Both the position numbers and the translations under genes were made by a program. Source: Sepioteuthis lessoniana (taxonomy: Eukaryota; Mollusca; Cephalopoda; Myopsida; Loliginidae). Taken from it: 64,000 nucleotides of DNA. The stretch covers positions 56,603,454-56,667,453 of the forward strand of contig OY757921.1 in assembly GCA_963585895.1 (NCBI GenBank), in the 5' to 3' direction. The notes below the pieces were generated by a model. The model saw only the letters and a program-made list of their open reading frames with translations. It had not been told where the DNA came from and searched no databases. Of this stretch, positions 20,527 through 31,639 are shown piece after piece. The stretch's first letter is position 1. Each line of letters begins with the position of its first letter.

Positions 20527-22656
20527 CAGGGGTTGAGTGCCCGGACTAAACATGGCAGGGGTCAAGACCCCGACGGTCTGGCTCATGGACCCTGTGGCCA
20601 TCTCATTGGTGATGGCTCCGTCATGAGCGAGACCCCCGATATCTCGCGGGAAGGTTAGTTTAACCGCCCTATACAGGGAAGGGTGCAACACCACAGGGAC
20701 CCTCCCAATGAGTCCCTTACATGAAAGTTCATCATCTTTGATGAATGAGATAGGGCCGAGGGCCTCATTTGCTTCTGCAAGCATTCTCATTGCTCTTTCT
20801 GACCCCCGGCCCTTACGTATGACCGAGGTGATCCATGCGTCCGGGAAGCTTCGAGGGTCCTCCACATCTTTACCGTTCACCTCCTTAAAATTGTGGAGGA
20901 CCCTCAAGTCTTTGATGAGTTGCGGCTGGACCTTATGATGACGGTCCAGGACCCCCTCATCCACCCGGCAAATGTTGAGACCAGAGTGATGCTGTTCCTT
21001 CACCCCCCTCCTTTCTTTTTTCTGATGTTTAGGGACCTCATCCCCCGAGCTATCGATGGATGGACTCCGCTGCCGTTTCTTCGGAGATGAAGAGGGTGAA
21101 GTTGATGCTGTTGTTGCTACTGGTGGCGGTGGCGATTCCAACGGCAGCGGAGGGGGGGTGGGTCCCTTCTTTAGATGGTATTTCAACGGTGTCAGGTTAG
21201 GGGGTGGCATGGACTTTGGAGGAGGTGTGGAGGGAGGTCTAATTGTTCTGGGCTGTTTGGGTGATGAAGGGGTGGATCGAGAGGGTCCTGGTTGAGGGGT
21301 CGATTTCCTCTGCAGGTCCAGCCGCTTCTTGAATTCTAGCAGCTTCTCGAACTTCTCCCGGCCTGGGCTGAAAGACCTGACCAAGGGAGGAGTGGACTGT
21401 TTGGGAGGAGTTTTGGGTGGGAATTTTTTGCTGCTGCTGAGTGGGGGTTTTGATGATTGGGCATACGATTTAGCGGTGGGGGAACTGTTGGTGCCCACCT
21501 GGGTCGACTTTCGGGAATGAGGATCCGCTGGTTGGATCTTCCTCCCACCTTTTCCCACTGTCAGCCACTCGCCCCCCGCCTCTTCGGAATTAACCGTAGA
21601 TGACGTAGGGGGAGCAGGGCTTTTTGATGCCGCTGATGTGGGCGAGACTACGGGAGCCTCCTTTTCCTCGTTGTTTTTCACAACAGGTGGGGGGGTGCCA
21701 GGATTCTGGTCAGGCTTCTTCGGGGCCTTCTTCCCCGGGCAAACTGCAGAAAGGTGACCAATCTCGCCACAGTGCCAGCAGGCAGGTTTTCGTCCGGAGA
21801 CGATAACCGGAAGCCTGCGCCCTTCCACATCCAACCAGTTGGGAACGGAGTAGAAGGTTTTTGCATCTAACATCAAGTCGAATCTCCACTCCCCACGCAT
21901 TCCATCATGGGTTGCCGAGACGATGTCGCCGAAATTTAGCATAAATGCGGCTAAATTCGCGTCTCTCAGGAAGCTGGGAACCTCGAATACTGAGACCGTG
22001 GTCCGCCGTCGCCCCATATATTCTGTTCGGAACAGATATTCTTTGTTTTCCAACGTTTTACGTGTGAGGGCGACGGCTTCTTCTTCAGTTGGCAACAGTA
22101 TATCCCAAAAAGCGTAAGAGGACCCCGCTATAATAGCAAGAACCTTTACGCCCAGGCTGGATAGATGACGTAGTACCATGTCTTTGACGGGCTTAACGAT
22201 CTTTCTTGAGCGTTTGTCCACGACAAAGACAGACACCGTTCTTTTCTTTTGGTCGAGTCTTACTTCCTCCAAATTGAACAATAGGCCATGCTCCTGCACT
22301 TGGCTGGATATGGCCCTTGCCCTCTGGAGCAAGTCAACGACATCGACCTGGATCTTTGGCGGGGCTTTCCAGATGTTCTCGTTGCTGTCTTTCTTGTCAT
22401 TATCTGAGGGGGGTGAGCCGTTCTTCAAAGGAGAGCTCTTCTTTTGGTCAGGAGGAGGGGCGTTTTTATGGGGGGAGGGTGTATTTCTAATCTTTTCAGA
22501 TACAGGCGTATTCTTGGGGGTGGATTTTGAAGAAATACTTTCTTCTGGGACATTTTTTGAAGAGGGCGATTTTGCCTTCTTTTTTGTTGTCGGGGGGTCC
22601 CCCTTGCTAGGGGGAAATAGGGCCTTTATGGCCGAGCCGTCCGACCGGCCGGCCAT
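20524..22656 (-). CDS. Tx1-like LINE ORF1: RNA-binding protein with CCHC knuckle (710 aa)
   Basis: ORF1 of such elements is an RNA-binding, gag-like protein that forms the ribonucleoprotein with ORF2. The first 100 residues are basic and rich in Pro, Ser and Lys. Residues 100-290 form a globular, RRM-like stretch; that fold is my inference. A CCHC zinc knuckle follows (C293, C296, H301, C306; CWHCGEIGHLSAVC). A long Pro/Ser/Thr-rich linker covers about 315-560, followed by a charged C-terminal domain. The first ATG after the 5' leader was chosen as start. The TAA stop shares its last base with the ORF2 ATG. The frame is complete. Confidence 0.9.
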   Translation of the reverse strand: MAGRSDGSAIKALFPPSKGDPPTTKKKAKSPSSKNVPEESISSKSTPKNTPVSEKIRNTPSPHKNAPPPDQKKSSPLKNGSPPSDNDKKDSNENIWKAPPKIQVDVVDLLQRARAISSQVQEHGLLFNLEEVRLDQKKRTVSVFVVDKRSRKIVKPVKDMVLRHLSSLGVKVLAIIAGSSYAFWDILLPTEEEAVALTRKTLENKEYLFRTEYMGRRRTTVSVFEVPSFLRDANLAAFMLNFGDIVSATHDGMRGEWRFDLMLDAKTFYSVPNWLDVEGRRLPVIVSGRKPACWHCGEIGHLSAVCPGKKAPKKPDQNPGTPPPVVKNNEEKEAPVVSPTSAASKSPAPPTSSTVNSEEAGGEWLTVGKGGRKIQPADPHSRKSTQVGTNSSPTAKSYAQSSKPPLSSSKKFPPKTPPKQSTPPLVRSFSPGREKFEKLLEFKKRLDLQRKSTPQPGPSRSTPSSPKQPRTIRPPSTPPPKSMPPPNLTPLKYHLKKGPTPPPLPLESPPPPVATTASTSPSSSPKKRQRSPSIDSSGDEVPKHQKKERRGVKEQHHSGLNICRVDEGVLDRHHKVQPQLIKDLRVLHNFKEVNGKDVEDPRSFPDAWITSVIRKGRGSERAMRMLAEANEALGPISFIKDDELSCKGLIGRVPVVLHPSLYRAVKLTFPRDIGGLAHDGAITNEMATGSMSQTVGVLTPAMFSPGTQPL

Positions 22657-22843
22657 AAATAAAAGGCCGTTATGGGAAAAAAAGGTGGGGGTGTATATAT
22701 GAAGGGGGAAGAAAAAACAAAAATGTAAAAAATAAAAAAACTTAACTTAATTGTCTAACTAGGTCAGAATAATTCAGCCCAGCCGGGAGAAGACGTCGCG
22801 TTGGGAAGAATGGTAAAATCCGAATGCTGAAAGAAAATGAACT

Positions 22844-22861
22844 TTTTTTTTTTTTTTTTTT
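22844..22861. repeat. Poly-T tract between LINE and LTR element
   Basis: A run of about 18 T lies between the LINE 5' end and the following LTR element. It may be the A-tail of a minus-strand retroposition event or simple slippage. Confidence 0.5.
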
Positions 22862-22909
22862 GGTTTTTGTTTTAAAAAGAGGTCAAAATTAAGACCAGAC
22901 TTGTCAAAA

Positions 22910-23123
22910 GCATAGTCAACACAAATGGCTGGCGCCTTGAAAAACTAGCCAGCTAAATCTCACCTCTTTTATTGAAGAGTGCATGAGCAGCATGTGGAGC
23001 AGCATGTAAATTGGCTCACTTTACAGGAATGGACCTATCCAACATATTTGCATGAGTGGGATCCATTAATCTACTTATTCTCAACCAAATTTACTTAGTG
23101 GTATTTTGGACAAATATTCTACA
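22910..23123 (+). repeat. 5' LTR of the Ty3/Gypsy fossil
   Basis: It shares TTTTATTGAAGAGTGCATGA and AGTGGGATCCATTAATCTAC with the 3' LTR, and ends AATATTCTACA directly before the TGGCG primer site. The left boundary is approximate because it runs into the neighbouring LINE. Confidence 0.7.
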
Positions 23124-26100
23124 TGGCGTTGTGAACAAAAGTAATGGAACCTGAAGACTAGGAGCAATACTTCGTTGAAGCAGGGATCTCCTCATCCTCG
23201 GCTAAAACCCATGCAGTAGTGTTCGCCAACGAAAAATTAACAATTGGAACATTACAGATGTTGGATAGAGCTATGCTGAGGGAGCTGGAGGTCACATCAA
23301 TGGGAGAAGCACTATGCATTCTTAAACAAGCCAAAGAGGTTGCCCCTCAAGCAACATATGCGAAGGCGCCAACAGCTAAGCTTCCCCAACTCAACCTAGA
23401 GATGACTCCCCAACAGTTCAGAAAGTTCCAAATTGATTGGGAGGTCTTTGTCAAGATAACAAATACACCAGAATCACAGACTAACATCCATGTCTATAAT
23501 TGCGCCAACGAGGAAGCGCAAAATGCCATCATCAGCACCCACCCTGATTTCTTTAGCACAGACCCCAGCAAGCTGCTCGGGATGCTAAAAACACTGATGA
23601 CACAAAGGTCAAACCCAATCGTTCATCATCTCACTTTTGCTTCTATGTCACAGGGTGAAGATGAACCCATACAGAGCTACCTCGTCCGTCTCAGAGCAAT
23701 GGCCTTAGATTGCAATTATATGTGCCCTGCATGTGAACATGACCTCTCGGATATATACATTAAGGATCAGCTTATCAAAGGGGTAGCAAGTGATGCACTT
23801 CAAATTGACCTACTGGCCAAAGCTGGACTACTTAAAACCCTAGAGCAGAACATCAGTAAGCTGAGGCTTTTGAATCAGCAGTAAGAGACCAAATGTCTGT
23901 CAAGCACCCCTGATATAGCTCGAATGTCAACGTATCACCGACAAAAGAGCAATGCCCAACAAAAGAACATGAGGAATTCATGCACTGGGTCACAACCCAA
24001 CCACGCCAATAACCGAGCTGAGCCAAATAACCCAGCCTGCATAGGCTGTGGTAGCCATCAACATGGCGTCCTGGGAATGGGCTCCAGGCAGTTAAAATGC
24101 CCGGCATGGGGTCAAACATGCAACTATTGTGGAAAGGCCAACCTCTTCTCAGATGTGTGTCGAGCTAAAAAACTTTGATGAGCAACTACAAAAAGCTCTG
24201 AAACCAACAAAGCTAGCATGGACACACTCATTGGACATATCACATTTAACCAAGCAACGGGTACATACACACATGAGGAGACAGGCCAAGTAACAGAGAT
24301 AGAGGCACTCATGACCCCCTTCTCACCAACGCCAGACCCCAGACAAAATAAGGGTACCCCAAAGAATCAGAGCATCAAAGCTATGATCTTCCCTGACAGT
24401 GGTGCCACCATATGCTTCAGGGACCCAAACACCTGAAAAAAATGGGACTCTCACTAAACAACCTCATTCCATCACGGAAGATTGTCCGAGCTGCAGGAGA
24501 CTTCACACTGATATGCCAAGGTTGGCTGCCAGTCGAATTCACAATCCAAGAGCGGAAAACCAAGCAGGCCCTGTATATATGCAATAAAATTCAGCATCTG
24601 TACTTCAGCAAAGCAGCTTGTATTGACGTAGGAATATTGCCCGTGAATTTTCCAAACCCCATCGTGATATCACCAACCCATACAAATATTGCAGGTATAG
24701 ACAACATCACCAAGCCCGATACAAGCAGGGACCAGCTACCAGAATGCCCCCACAAAATCCCATTTCCTCCAACAGAAAACAATGTCGATAGACTCAAAAA
24801 CTGGCTCTTAGAACAATTTGCCAGACGGCATTCAAGAACAATGGAGCATTCCCACCAATGTCTGGCCCACCCGCCCACATACACCTGAAATCCCCGTACC
24901 CTTCCATTTCAAGGAACCTGTAAAGCAAGCTCTTTGGGAAGACGTACGAAGGGGGATCATAACCCCTGTGCCTGTTGGCATGCCTACCGATTGGTGCAGC
25001 ATGATGGTGATAACCGCAAAAAAAAACGGCAAACCTCGAAGGACCATTGACTATCAACACCTCAATTCTCAATGCAAACAAGAGACATACCATACAGGGT
25101 CACCATTCCAATTGGCACTACAAGTGCCACCTAAACAAAAAAAAACAGTCCTAGACGCGGTTGATGGATATCATTCCGTCCTCCTAGACAAAGAATCACA
25201 GCCACTGACAACATTTATCACCGAATGGGGTAGATTCATGTACCTCAGGATGCCACAGGGCTACCTTGCATCCGGAGATGCTTACACTCGGAGGTATGAT
25301 GAAATAATAAAGGATATTCCCCACAAGGTTAAAATCGTGGATGACACCCTGCTCTATGATCCCAGCATCGAAGAATCCTTCTATCACAGCTTTGACTTCT
25401 TACTACACTGTGCCAAAAATGGAATCGTGCTCAACAGGGACAAATTCCAGTTCTGCCAGGACACGGTACAGTTCGGAGGGCTCCAGATAACACCCTCTGG
25501 AGTAACCCCTTTTAAGCCCATGCTGGAAGCAATACTAAAGCATTGTTCATGTACTACTGACAGAGCTCCCATCTGTTGCCCTGATAGGTGGCACCTGATA
25601 TTTGCTGGCAGCAGATTCTGTATTGATGCTGAAAGAAGATACGCACCAATTGAAGGTGAGGCAGCAGCAATTGCATGGGCTTTAGAGAAATGCCGTATAT
25701 TCGTCATGGGCTGCCCTAACCTCATAGTGGTCACAGACCATGAATCCCTAAAAGGACTATTTGGGGATAGGGACCTGAGCAAAATTCAAAATCCCAGATT
25801 GTTCAGGCTGAAAGAAAAAACACTAAGGTACAGATTCACGATCCAGCACTGTCCTGGAAAGTGACACAGAGCTTCTGATGCTGTTTCCCGTAACCCAACT
25901 AGCGTATTGAAATCACTACTTGATGTATTGCCCGCTTAACCAACACAATCAGACGTGACAGAATCTGATGACGTGGATGACTGGGTCGCGTCAACAACAA
26001 CCATGGCAACATTTGGAGCAAACAGCAACACAGCTCTGACCCCACCAGACCACATTCGTGTGGCTGGACACAGTGACCCACAATACATCAAACTCATTAA

Positions 26101-27641
26101 GACAATACAAAAGGGATTCCCGAGAACACGCAGTCTCACTGCACCAGAAGTCCGCGAATACTGGGAAGTGAGGCACCACCTCAGTGTTGACAATGACCTA
26201 GCACTGTTGGATCAAAGAATCATAATCCCCACTTCACAACACACAAAGATCCTCCGCAGCCTACATTCAGCCCATCAGGGTGAGGTTGGCATGAAGGCTC
26301 ATGCAAATGAATCTGTCTACTGGCCTGGAATGAATGCCTCAATTCGTACGAGCAGAGCCAACTGCACAGAATGCTCAAAGATCACCCCTAGTCAACCAAG
26401 GGAGCTCATTACCTTAACGGTATCACCCGATTGGCCGTTTCAACAAATAGTGTTGGATCTATTCCATGTGGGAGATCAAACATATCTTGCATGTGCTGAC
26501 AGATTAACTGGCTGGCTCATTATATACACCACTTGAATCACAGGCAAGCTAATGCATCGAGGCTAATTTCTATCTGCCGAGACATCTTCCAGACATACGG
26601 AGCCCCTGAAGAATTAAGCAGCGATTGTGGACCACCCTTCAAGTCTTCCACGTTCACACAGTTCCTGAAGGACTGGGCTGTAAAGCACAGACTGTCGTCT
26701 GCTGCCTACCCCCAGTCAAATAGTCGGGCAGAACTGGCTGTCAAAACGGCCAAAAGAATAATAATTGGTAACACGGGACCTCAAGGGTCCTTGGACAACG
26801 ATAGGGCTGCTAGAGCTGTTCTGCAATATCGAAATATGCCCATCCAAAATATCGGTTTGTCCCCGGCCCAACTGTTGCTCCACCGCTGACTTTGCGTGAC
26901 TTTGTACCATCCCACCCAATATTATACAAGCCACATGCAGAATGGATAGCCACGGCTCGAAACCGTGAAAAAAACCAGTCTCAGTGCAATGCCCGGCTCA
27001 TAGAAAAATACAACTGCATCGCCCACACACTACGCCCACTCTTAAAGGGGCAAATAGTGTCTATCCAGTGCACAATCAATGGTCGGTGGAGTACAACAGG
27101 CCAGATCATTGAAACTCTCCCTCACAACCAATACCGGATCAGAGTCGACGGATCAGGGAGGATAACCTTGTGGAACCGCAGATTCCTCAGGAAACTCAAA
27201 ACCCCAATAACCCCACATCCAATTCTAAGTCCTTCTAATGGAACACCAATACTAGAAGGGAATGATGAAAGCAAAGCACCGGCATTGCAAACCACAGACA
27301 GTAAAACAGCACCACAGCCACCCCTGCCGTACCAACCAGCCAGCAGTGACAACGCAGACAAGGCCCGCTCGAGCTTTATCCCGTCTGCTCCCACACAACA
27401 AACCAGGATTGAAGGAACTTAGCCCCCCACCCGAAAGACCATTGCCCATGGGGGGGGAGGGGGAGATATAGAACATCAATGAACAGCACTCGCCTTCACA
27501 AGCCAAAAGTAACATGGCTGCCTCCTTGAAAAGCTAGCCAGCTTTTATTGAAGAGTGCATGAGCAGCATGTGGAGCAGTATGTAGATTGGCTCACTTTAC
27601 AACACATTTGCATGAGTGGGATCCATTAATCTACTTATTCT

Positions 27642-28447
27642 TATAAGACTTTACACTCCTATGAATTATTTTGGGCGGTATGCCACTTGTTCCCTCAAAG
27701 ATGGTGGACACTCAATATTCAGTCTCAGGAAACCATTGGCCAGGAGGACCATGTGACATGTTTAAAACTACGTCCGCGCGTAAATTCAAGTCCTGCATTT
27801 TTGAGCCACCTACAAGACGCGTATTTTCTATAAATACGTCGTCTTCAAACACCCTTGTTCTCTTTAACCAAATTTCTTCGCAGCAGCAACACACTCCCTT
27901 CAGCGTGAATCAACAGGAGAGAAAAGCAACACCATGAATGGGCCTCGCAGACATTCATATACAAGGACTATGAGACGCTTTCTCGTCTCTGAGAAACTGC
28001 CCGTTTCTAACCATAAAAAAAAGGACATTTTAAACTTGCAATTCTTTTTGTAGCTTAGTTGTGTTACACACACACACACACACACACACGCTCACACATA
28101 TACACACACTATTATTTTGTTAGTAGAGTTAGTAATTTCTTTTATGTATCAATGTAAGTTTTATTGTTGTAGAATATAATTTTGTTTTTGTTTGTCGCCT
28201 TGTTTTAAATGTTCATTTTGTCTGCGCCGTTTTACAACCTTTATTTATTTCATATCTTTCACGCATTTATTTCATATGCTTTATTCATTCATTTGTTTTA
28301 TCCATGTGCTTATTCTACCTTAATTCTAAACTAAAACATTAGACTTGTGGGGAAGCAAAAATATAAACCCTTATTTTAAATATCAAAATTAATGTTAAAT
28401 TATCGGGTACCATAAAAATACAGATAAATTCTTTCACTCCTCCTACA
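27642..28447 (+). repeat. Solo LTR of another family nested in the 3' LTR
   Basis: An 806-bp insertion is flanked by the direct repeat TTCT (ATTCT if the shared base is counted) at 27638-27641 and 28448-28451. It contains a TATA-like CTATAAATAC near 27830 and no coding domain. It ends CCTACA; its first bases are TATAAG rather than TG. A solo LTR is the simplest reading. It holds the (CA)n microsatellite at 28066-28089. Confidence 0.55.
28066..28089 (+). repeat. (AC)12 microsatellite
   Basis: A run of ACACAC directly visible in the sequence. It lies inside the proposed solo LTR. Confidence 0.9.
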
Positions 28448-28509
28448 TTCTCAACCAAATTACTCAGTGGTATTTTGGACACTCTACTTGAGTCAACGAA
28501 TATTCTACA

Positions 28510-28715
28510 CCAGCCAGAGGTTTATGGAAGGCAGTAATTACTGGGGATACGGTTACAAGACTCAGCATTCCTGCCCGAGGTCGCAGTAAAATCACCTGAA
28601 GAAGGCCAGAGGTGAAATTTGGCCGAAACGTTGTGAAAGAAAAGAAGAAAAAACAACACAAAAACTACCAAGATGAGGACAAAAAGTCTGCAATAAATAA
28701 AAATTAATTCTTGAT
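28510..28715 (+). repeat. Dispersed repeat with hammerhead-like core
   Basis: This is the same family as the two units forming the fold-back at 14862-15331, read here on the plus strand. It contains GGCAGTAATTACTGGGGATA and the core CCTGAAGA-AGGCC-loop-GGCC-GAAACGT at 28595-28631. It ends AAAATTAATTC at about 28712. It begins directly after the LTR end at 28509. Confidence 0.65.
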
Positions 28716-29578
28716 TTATTATGTTGTTCTCTGGCAATAACAATCAATGCTAAACTTTGATCAATATTTAATTAAAATATATTTGTCAGTACCTACAGCT
28801 ATGAACAACTTGTATGTACTTGCCAGTATATACAACTATAGACCACTCCATAGCATGCCTCTCACCCTTGCTTTGTGGGCATTATTTAATATAAAAGTTA
28901 AAGTAATAGAATTGAGCAGAGAAAGGTTGAAATTTAAGAAAATTGTTTTTCACAATGTATTTTTGATAAAAGTTATTGGATTCTTTTCGTAAAAAGACAA
29001 TACACCATTTAAAACTAAAGGATGATAATTTTGTATTATTAAAGTATATGAACTTTTGTTTTGTTTCTAAAACAGATGAATTATGAAATTCTTATGGGTC
29101 TTGCTCCTAATTATAAATGGTGATATAGATTCTGCCACTAAATACAAATCTCCAACTGGATGAAGAAAATCCATAAAGCTATCTACTTATTTTATGTGAT
29201 GCATGTGATCTAAAGTAGATGCAATACAGCTTATTGTAGTGCATTTTTATTATATACTAGTCAAAATTATATTATATAGGTGTTTTAATCTAATATCACA
29301 AATATTTTCATTTTGAATGAACATCTGCTTGTGATGAATTCGTTCTCTTTGTTTGATTAAAAATAATTCCAAAAGTCTGTTCATAGAGCTATGAAGGTGT
29401 CTTTTTTGTATAAAAATTTTCTTTCCAATGTAGTTTTATCTGTTTTGTGTAGAAATAGTGATCATTTCTTTGTGAAATTGATGTAACATAACGTTTGGAA
29501 TTACTTGTTTTATTGGCATAAGAAATAGTTTCAATTTGGGGGGTAAAAAATTAACTAATTTTGGCCAATTAAAGTTTA
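28716..29578. other. AT-rich DNA, nothing recognised
   Basis: No exon, RNA gene or transposon signature was recognised. The open frame at 28747-28992 shows no family features. Confidence 0.45.
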
Positions 29579-29583
29579 AAACC

Positions 29584-30483
29584 TGTTGATAATTTGTTCT
29601 GCCAATGCCATAGTAGTGCATCCTCTGAGTCTTTCTTATCGCTTCCTAGATAACTTCTCCAAGTCCATATTATCTAACACTTTCCCAGATGGCTAGGGCT
29701 GACTGCTTCTCTGCAGAGGAGTAAGACTTCCCCAATGAGTGTCCTGATATGACACTAAACAATCTGATGGTAAGGTTCCAGTAATGCTAGAGCTTTGGGG
29801 AATGTAAAGTACCCCTTCATTGCATTTGCTCCCAGGTCCACTCTGGTCCAGAGTGGTAGCACCTGATAGGGTTCTATCTATGGGTCAAATAGACTTGAAC
29901 TGTGTACTTGTGCTGAACTGAATTGCTTGAAATAGAACTGTTTCGAAATTTAAACTGCATACTTATGCTAAATTATTTGAAATCGAATGGTTTTTGACAT
30001 TGAAACTGTACTTACACTAAACTAAATAGAACAGTTTTGACATTTAACCGTATGTAAGCTAAAAACTATACTTATACTAAACTAAATAGTTTGAATTAGA
30101 ACTGTTCGAGTAAACTTGATAGCTTGAAATAGAAATGTTTTTGACGATGAAACTGTGTACTTATGCTAAACTGAATTGTTTGAAATAGAACTGTTTGTAT
30201 GAAAATGGATTTAGCATTAAATAACCTACAAAGGTTGATATACCATAAAACCCAAACAAACTTATCTAACGCTGACTTACTGATCACAAACACCAGAGAA
30301 ACGAATTGCAAATGTTGCACTAAACTTTTCTCATGCTTATATTCACATCCAAACAAGCTCAAAATTTGCATATCAATATCAGTCCTATGAGATTTTACGA
30401 GACCACCATCTATATATTTTCATGCTGACAGTAACCACAAAGCATGTGTGTTGCCATTTCTTCCTTGGAGGTAGGTCACTACA
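29584..30483 (-). repeat. 3' LTR of LTR-lineage-2 copy 1, split by a retroposon
   Basis: Begins TGTTGATAATTTG and ends CACTACA on the plus strand. About 580 bp inside it (29679-30261) is an inserted SINE plus minisatellite with its own 9-bp target duplication. Confidence 0.7.
29679..30261 (-). mobile_element. SINE plus minisatellite inserted in an LTR
   Basis: Flanked by TTATCTAAC at 29670-29678 and 30262-30270, and missing from the partner LTR at 33629-33981. The left part (to about 29890) is a minus-strand copy of the SINE seen at 14571 and 35487. The right part (about 29892-30200) is an array of a 50-60 bp unit reading like AAACTGTGTACTTATGCTAA followed by TTGAAATAGAACTGTTT. Confidence 0.7.
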
Positions 30484-31546
30484 CTCTCCTCTGATCTCAT
30501 GATCATAAATATATTTGAGTGGCACCCATTTCCGGCAGTTACTCCTTCGTAAAAGTGGAGGGCACTCACGCATTGGGTCTTCTACATCTTCACCTGCTGG
30601 ATTACTGCCATTTTTATTATTGTCATCTTTGCCTTCAGATGTTGACTCTGCTAATGAACTGTCAGGTCCTGTTCCAAAAAGCAACATAGTCCCTAGTTCA
30701 CTCTTGGATGATATAGCTTTTTTGTCATCTTCTGTGACAGTTGATCTATCACGTCGATGAAAATCCTTCACATGGTGTGGCATACCATTGATTAGCACTG
30801 TCTGTGGACTAATCACTTCATTAACACGTCCCTTGCCAAATCGGGTAGTACATTGACCGTTCAGTGTTTAACCTAAACAAATTCTTCCACTTCATATGGG
30901 TTGCTTTTGCCTCCAGGAGCAGACAGTTTACTGTTAATACCTTTCATGTGCTGTTCATACTGGTATATGGCATTGGCTGGTGCACTGGATGGGGTCTCAT
31001 CATCCTTGGGCATTGTGTTGTACCAGTATACAGCCCCCAAGCAGTTGATCCAGACAGCCTACAATTTTGTTAGAAAATAAATGCTCTTTCTGTGATATGG
31101 GGTCGAATCAATTTTGCACAATTTCTGTTGTTCCTCACATACACGTCGTGGCGGAGGCAATAACTTCCTTTGCTTTGAAGCACACTGCCCAAATGGTGAA
31201 ATTAGCTGCTTTATATGCAATGAAGGTAGCTACAAATTTGCATAGGCACTGATCTTTTAAGGAAACTTGACACACCAAACAGATGCGTTTTGCAGGAGGT
31301 TTGTCATCTTGTTCATTACACCATCTGGGACAAAGGTAAATTGACATTACTTTTGTATGTCCCATTCATCTGCAAAAGCAAGAAAAACTTCAGCCACAGA
31401 AAATTAGAGCATTATCCATTATTATTTGAACAGGTAAACCACATTCATAGAAAATAGACCTCAGTTCTCATAAAAGTTGATGCATTGTGATGTGCCAGTG
31501 GGTGCCACACATGTCTGCTTGCAATTGGTCAACATTTGAGCATGGA

Positions 31547-31639
31547 GTATCATTTGAGCATGGATATAACACACTACCATGGCAATGGATTCCTAATCCA
31601 TTGTCATGGTAGTGTGTTATATCCATGCTCAAATGATAC
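31547..31639. repeat. Near-perfect hairpin: 45-bp arms, 3-bp loop
   Basis: The left arm 31547-31591 is the reverse complement of 31595-31639 with one mismatch by eye. Arms start GTATCATTTGAGCATGG. It lies inside the old LTR fossil and looks like an inverted duplication of local sequence, not an element of its own. Confidence 0.85.

Larger units (their letters stand above)
16345..22810 (-). mobile_element. Full-length, apparently intact Tx1-like (L1-group) LINE
   Basis: It is a minus-strand non-LTR retrotransposon with a 5' leader (about 22657-22810), ORF1 (22656-20524), ORF2 (20524-17057) and a 3' UTR of about 710 bp. The UTR ends in AATAAA close to the 3' boundary at about 16350. Both ORFs are uninterrupted, unlike the decayed relative at 49.9-56.6 kb, so this is a young copy. 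The ORFs are clearly more GC-rich than the flanking DNA. The 5' boundary is set by homology to the second copy, which shares CCAGCCGGGAGAAG. I could not identify target duplications with confidence. Confidence 0.88.
22910..28509 (+). mobile_element. Ty3/Gypsy LTR retrotransposon fossil
   Basis: A plus-strand element with approximate LTRs at 22910-23123 and 27495-28509. A primer site TGGCGTTGTGAAC follows the 5' LTR, and a polypurine tract lies at 27450-27466. Parts in order: gag (about 23140-23880), zinc-knuckle region (about 24040-24175), protease (around 24390, DSGAT), reverse transcriptase (about 24890-25540), RNase H (about 25590-25860) and integrase with its HHCC and catalytic core (about 26140-26880). 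It is broken, with several breaks across the pol region, so a fossil of intermediate age. An unrelated solo LTR sits in its 3' LTR. The left edge abuts the Tx1-like LINE. Confidence 0.85.
27495..28509 (+). repeat. 3' LTR of the Ty3/Gypsy fossil, split by an insertion
   Basis: The LTR runs from about 27495 to 27641 and resumes at 28448, ending AATATTCTACA at 28509. The two parts together match the 5' LTR. The intervening 806 bp is a separate insertion. Confidence 0.7.

Noticed and set aside
22178-22702. A 174-aa plus-strand open frame rich in Phe, Leu and Gly
   Set aside because: It is the antisense of the basic, proline-rich N-terminal region of LINE ORF1. Its composition follows from the opposite strand and it has no family features.
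28597-28640. Complete, active hammerhead ribozyme
   Set aside because: Only the CUGANGA-stem II-GAAA half is clear. Stem III and the cleavage site could not be placed, so only a hammerhead-like core is reported.
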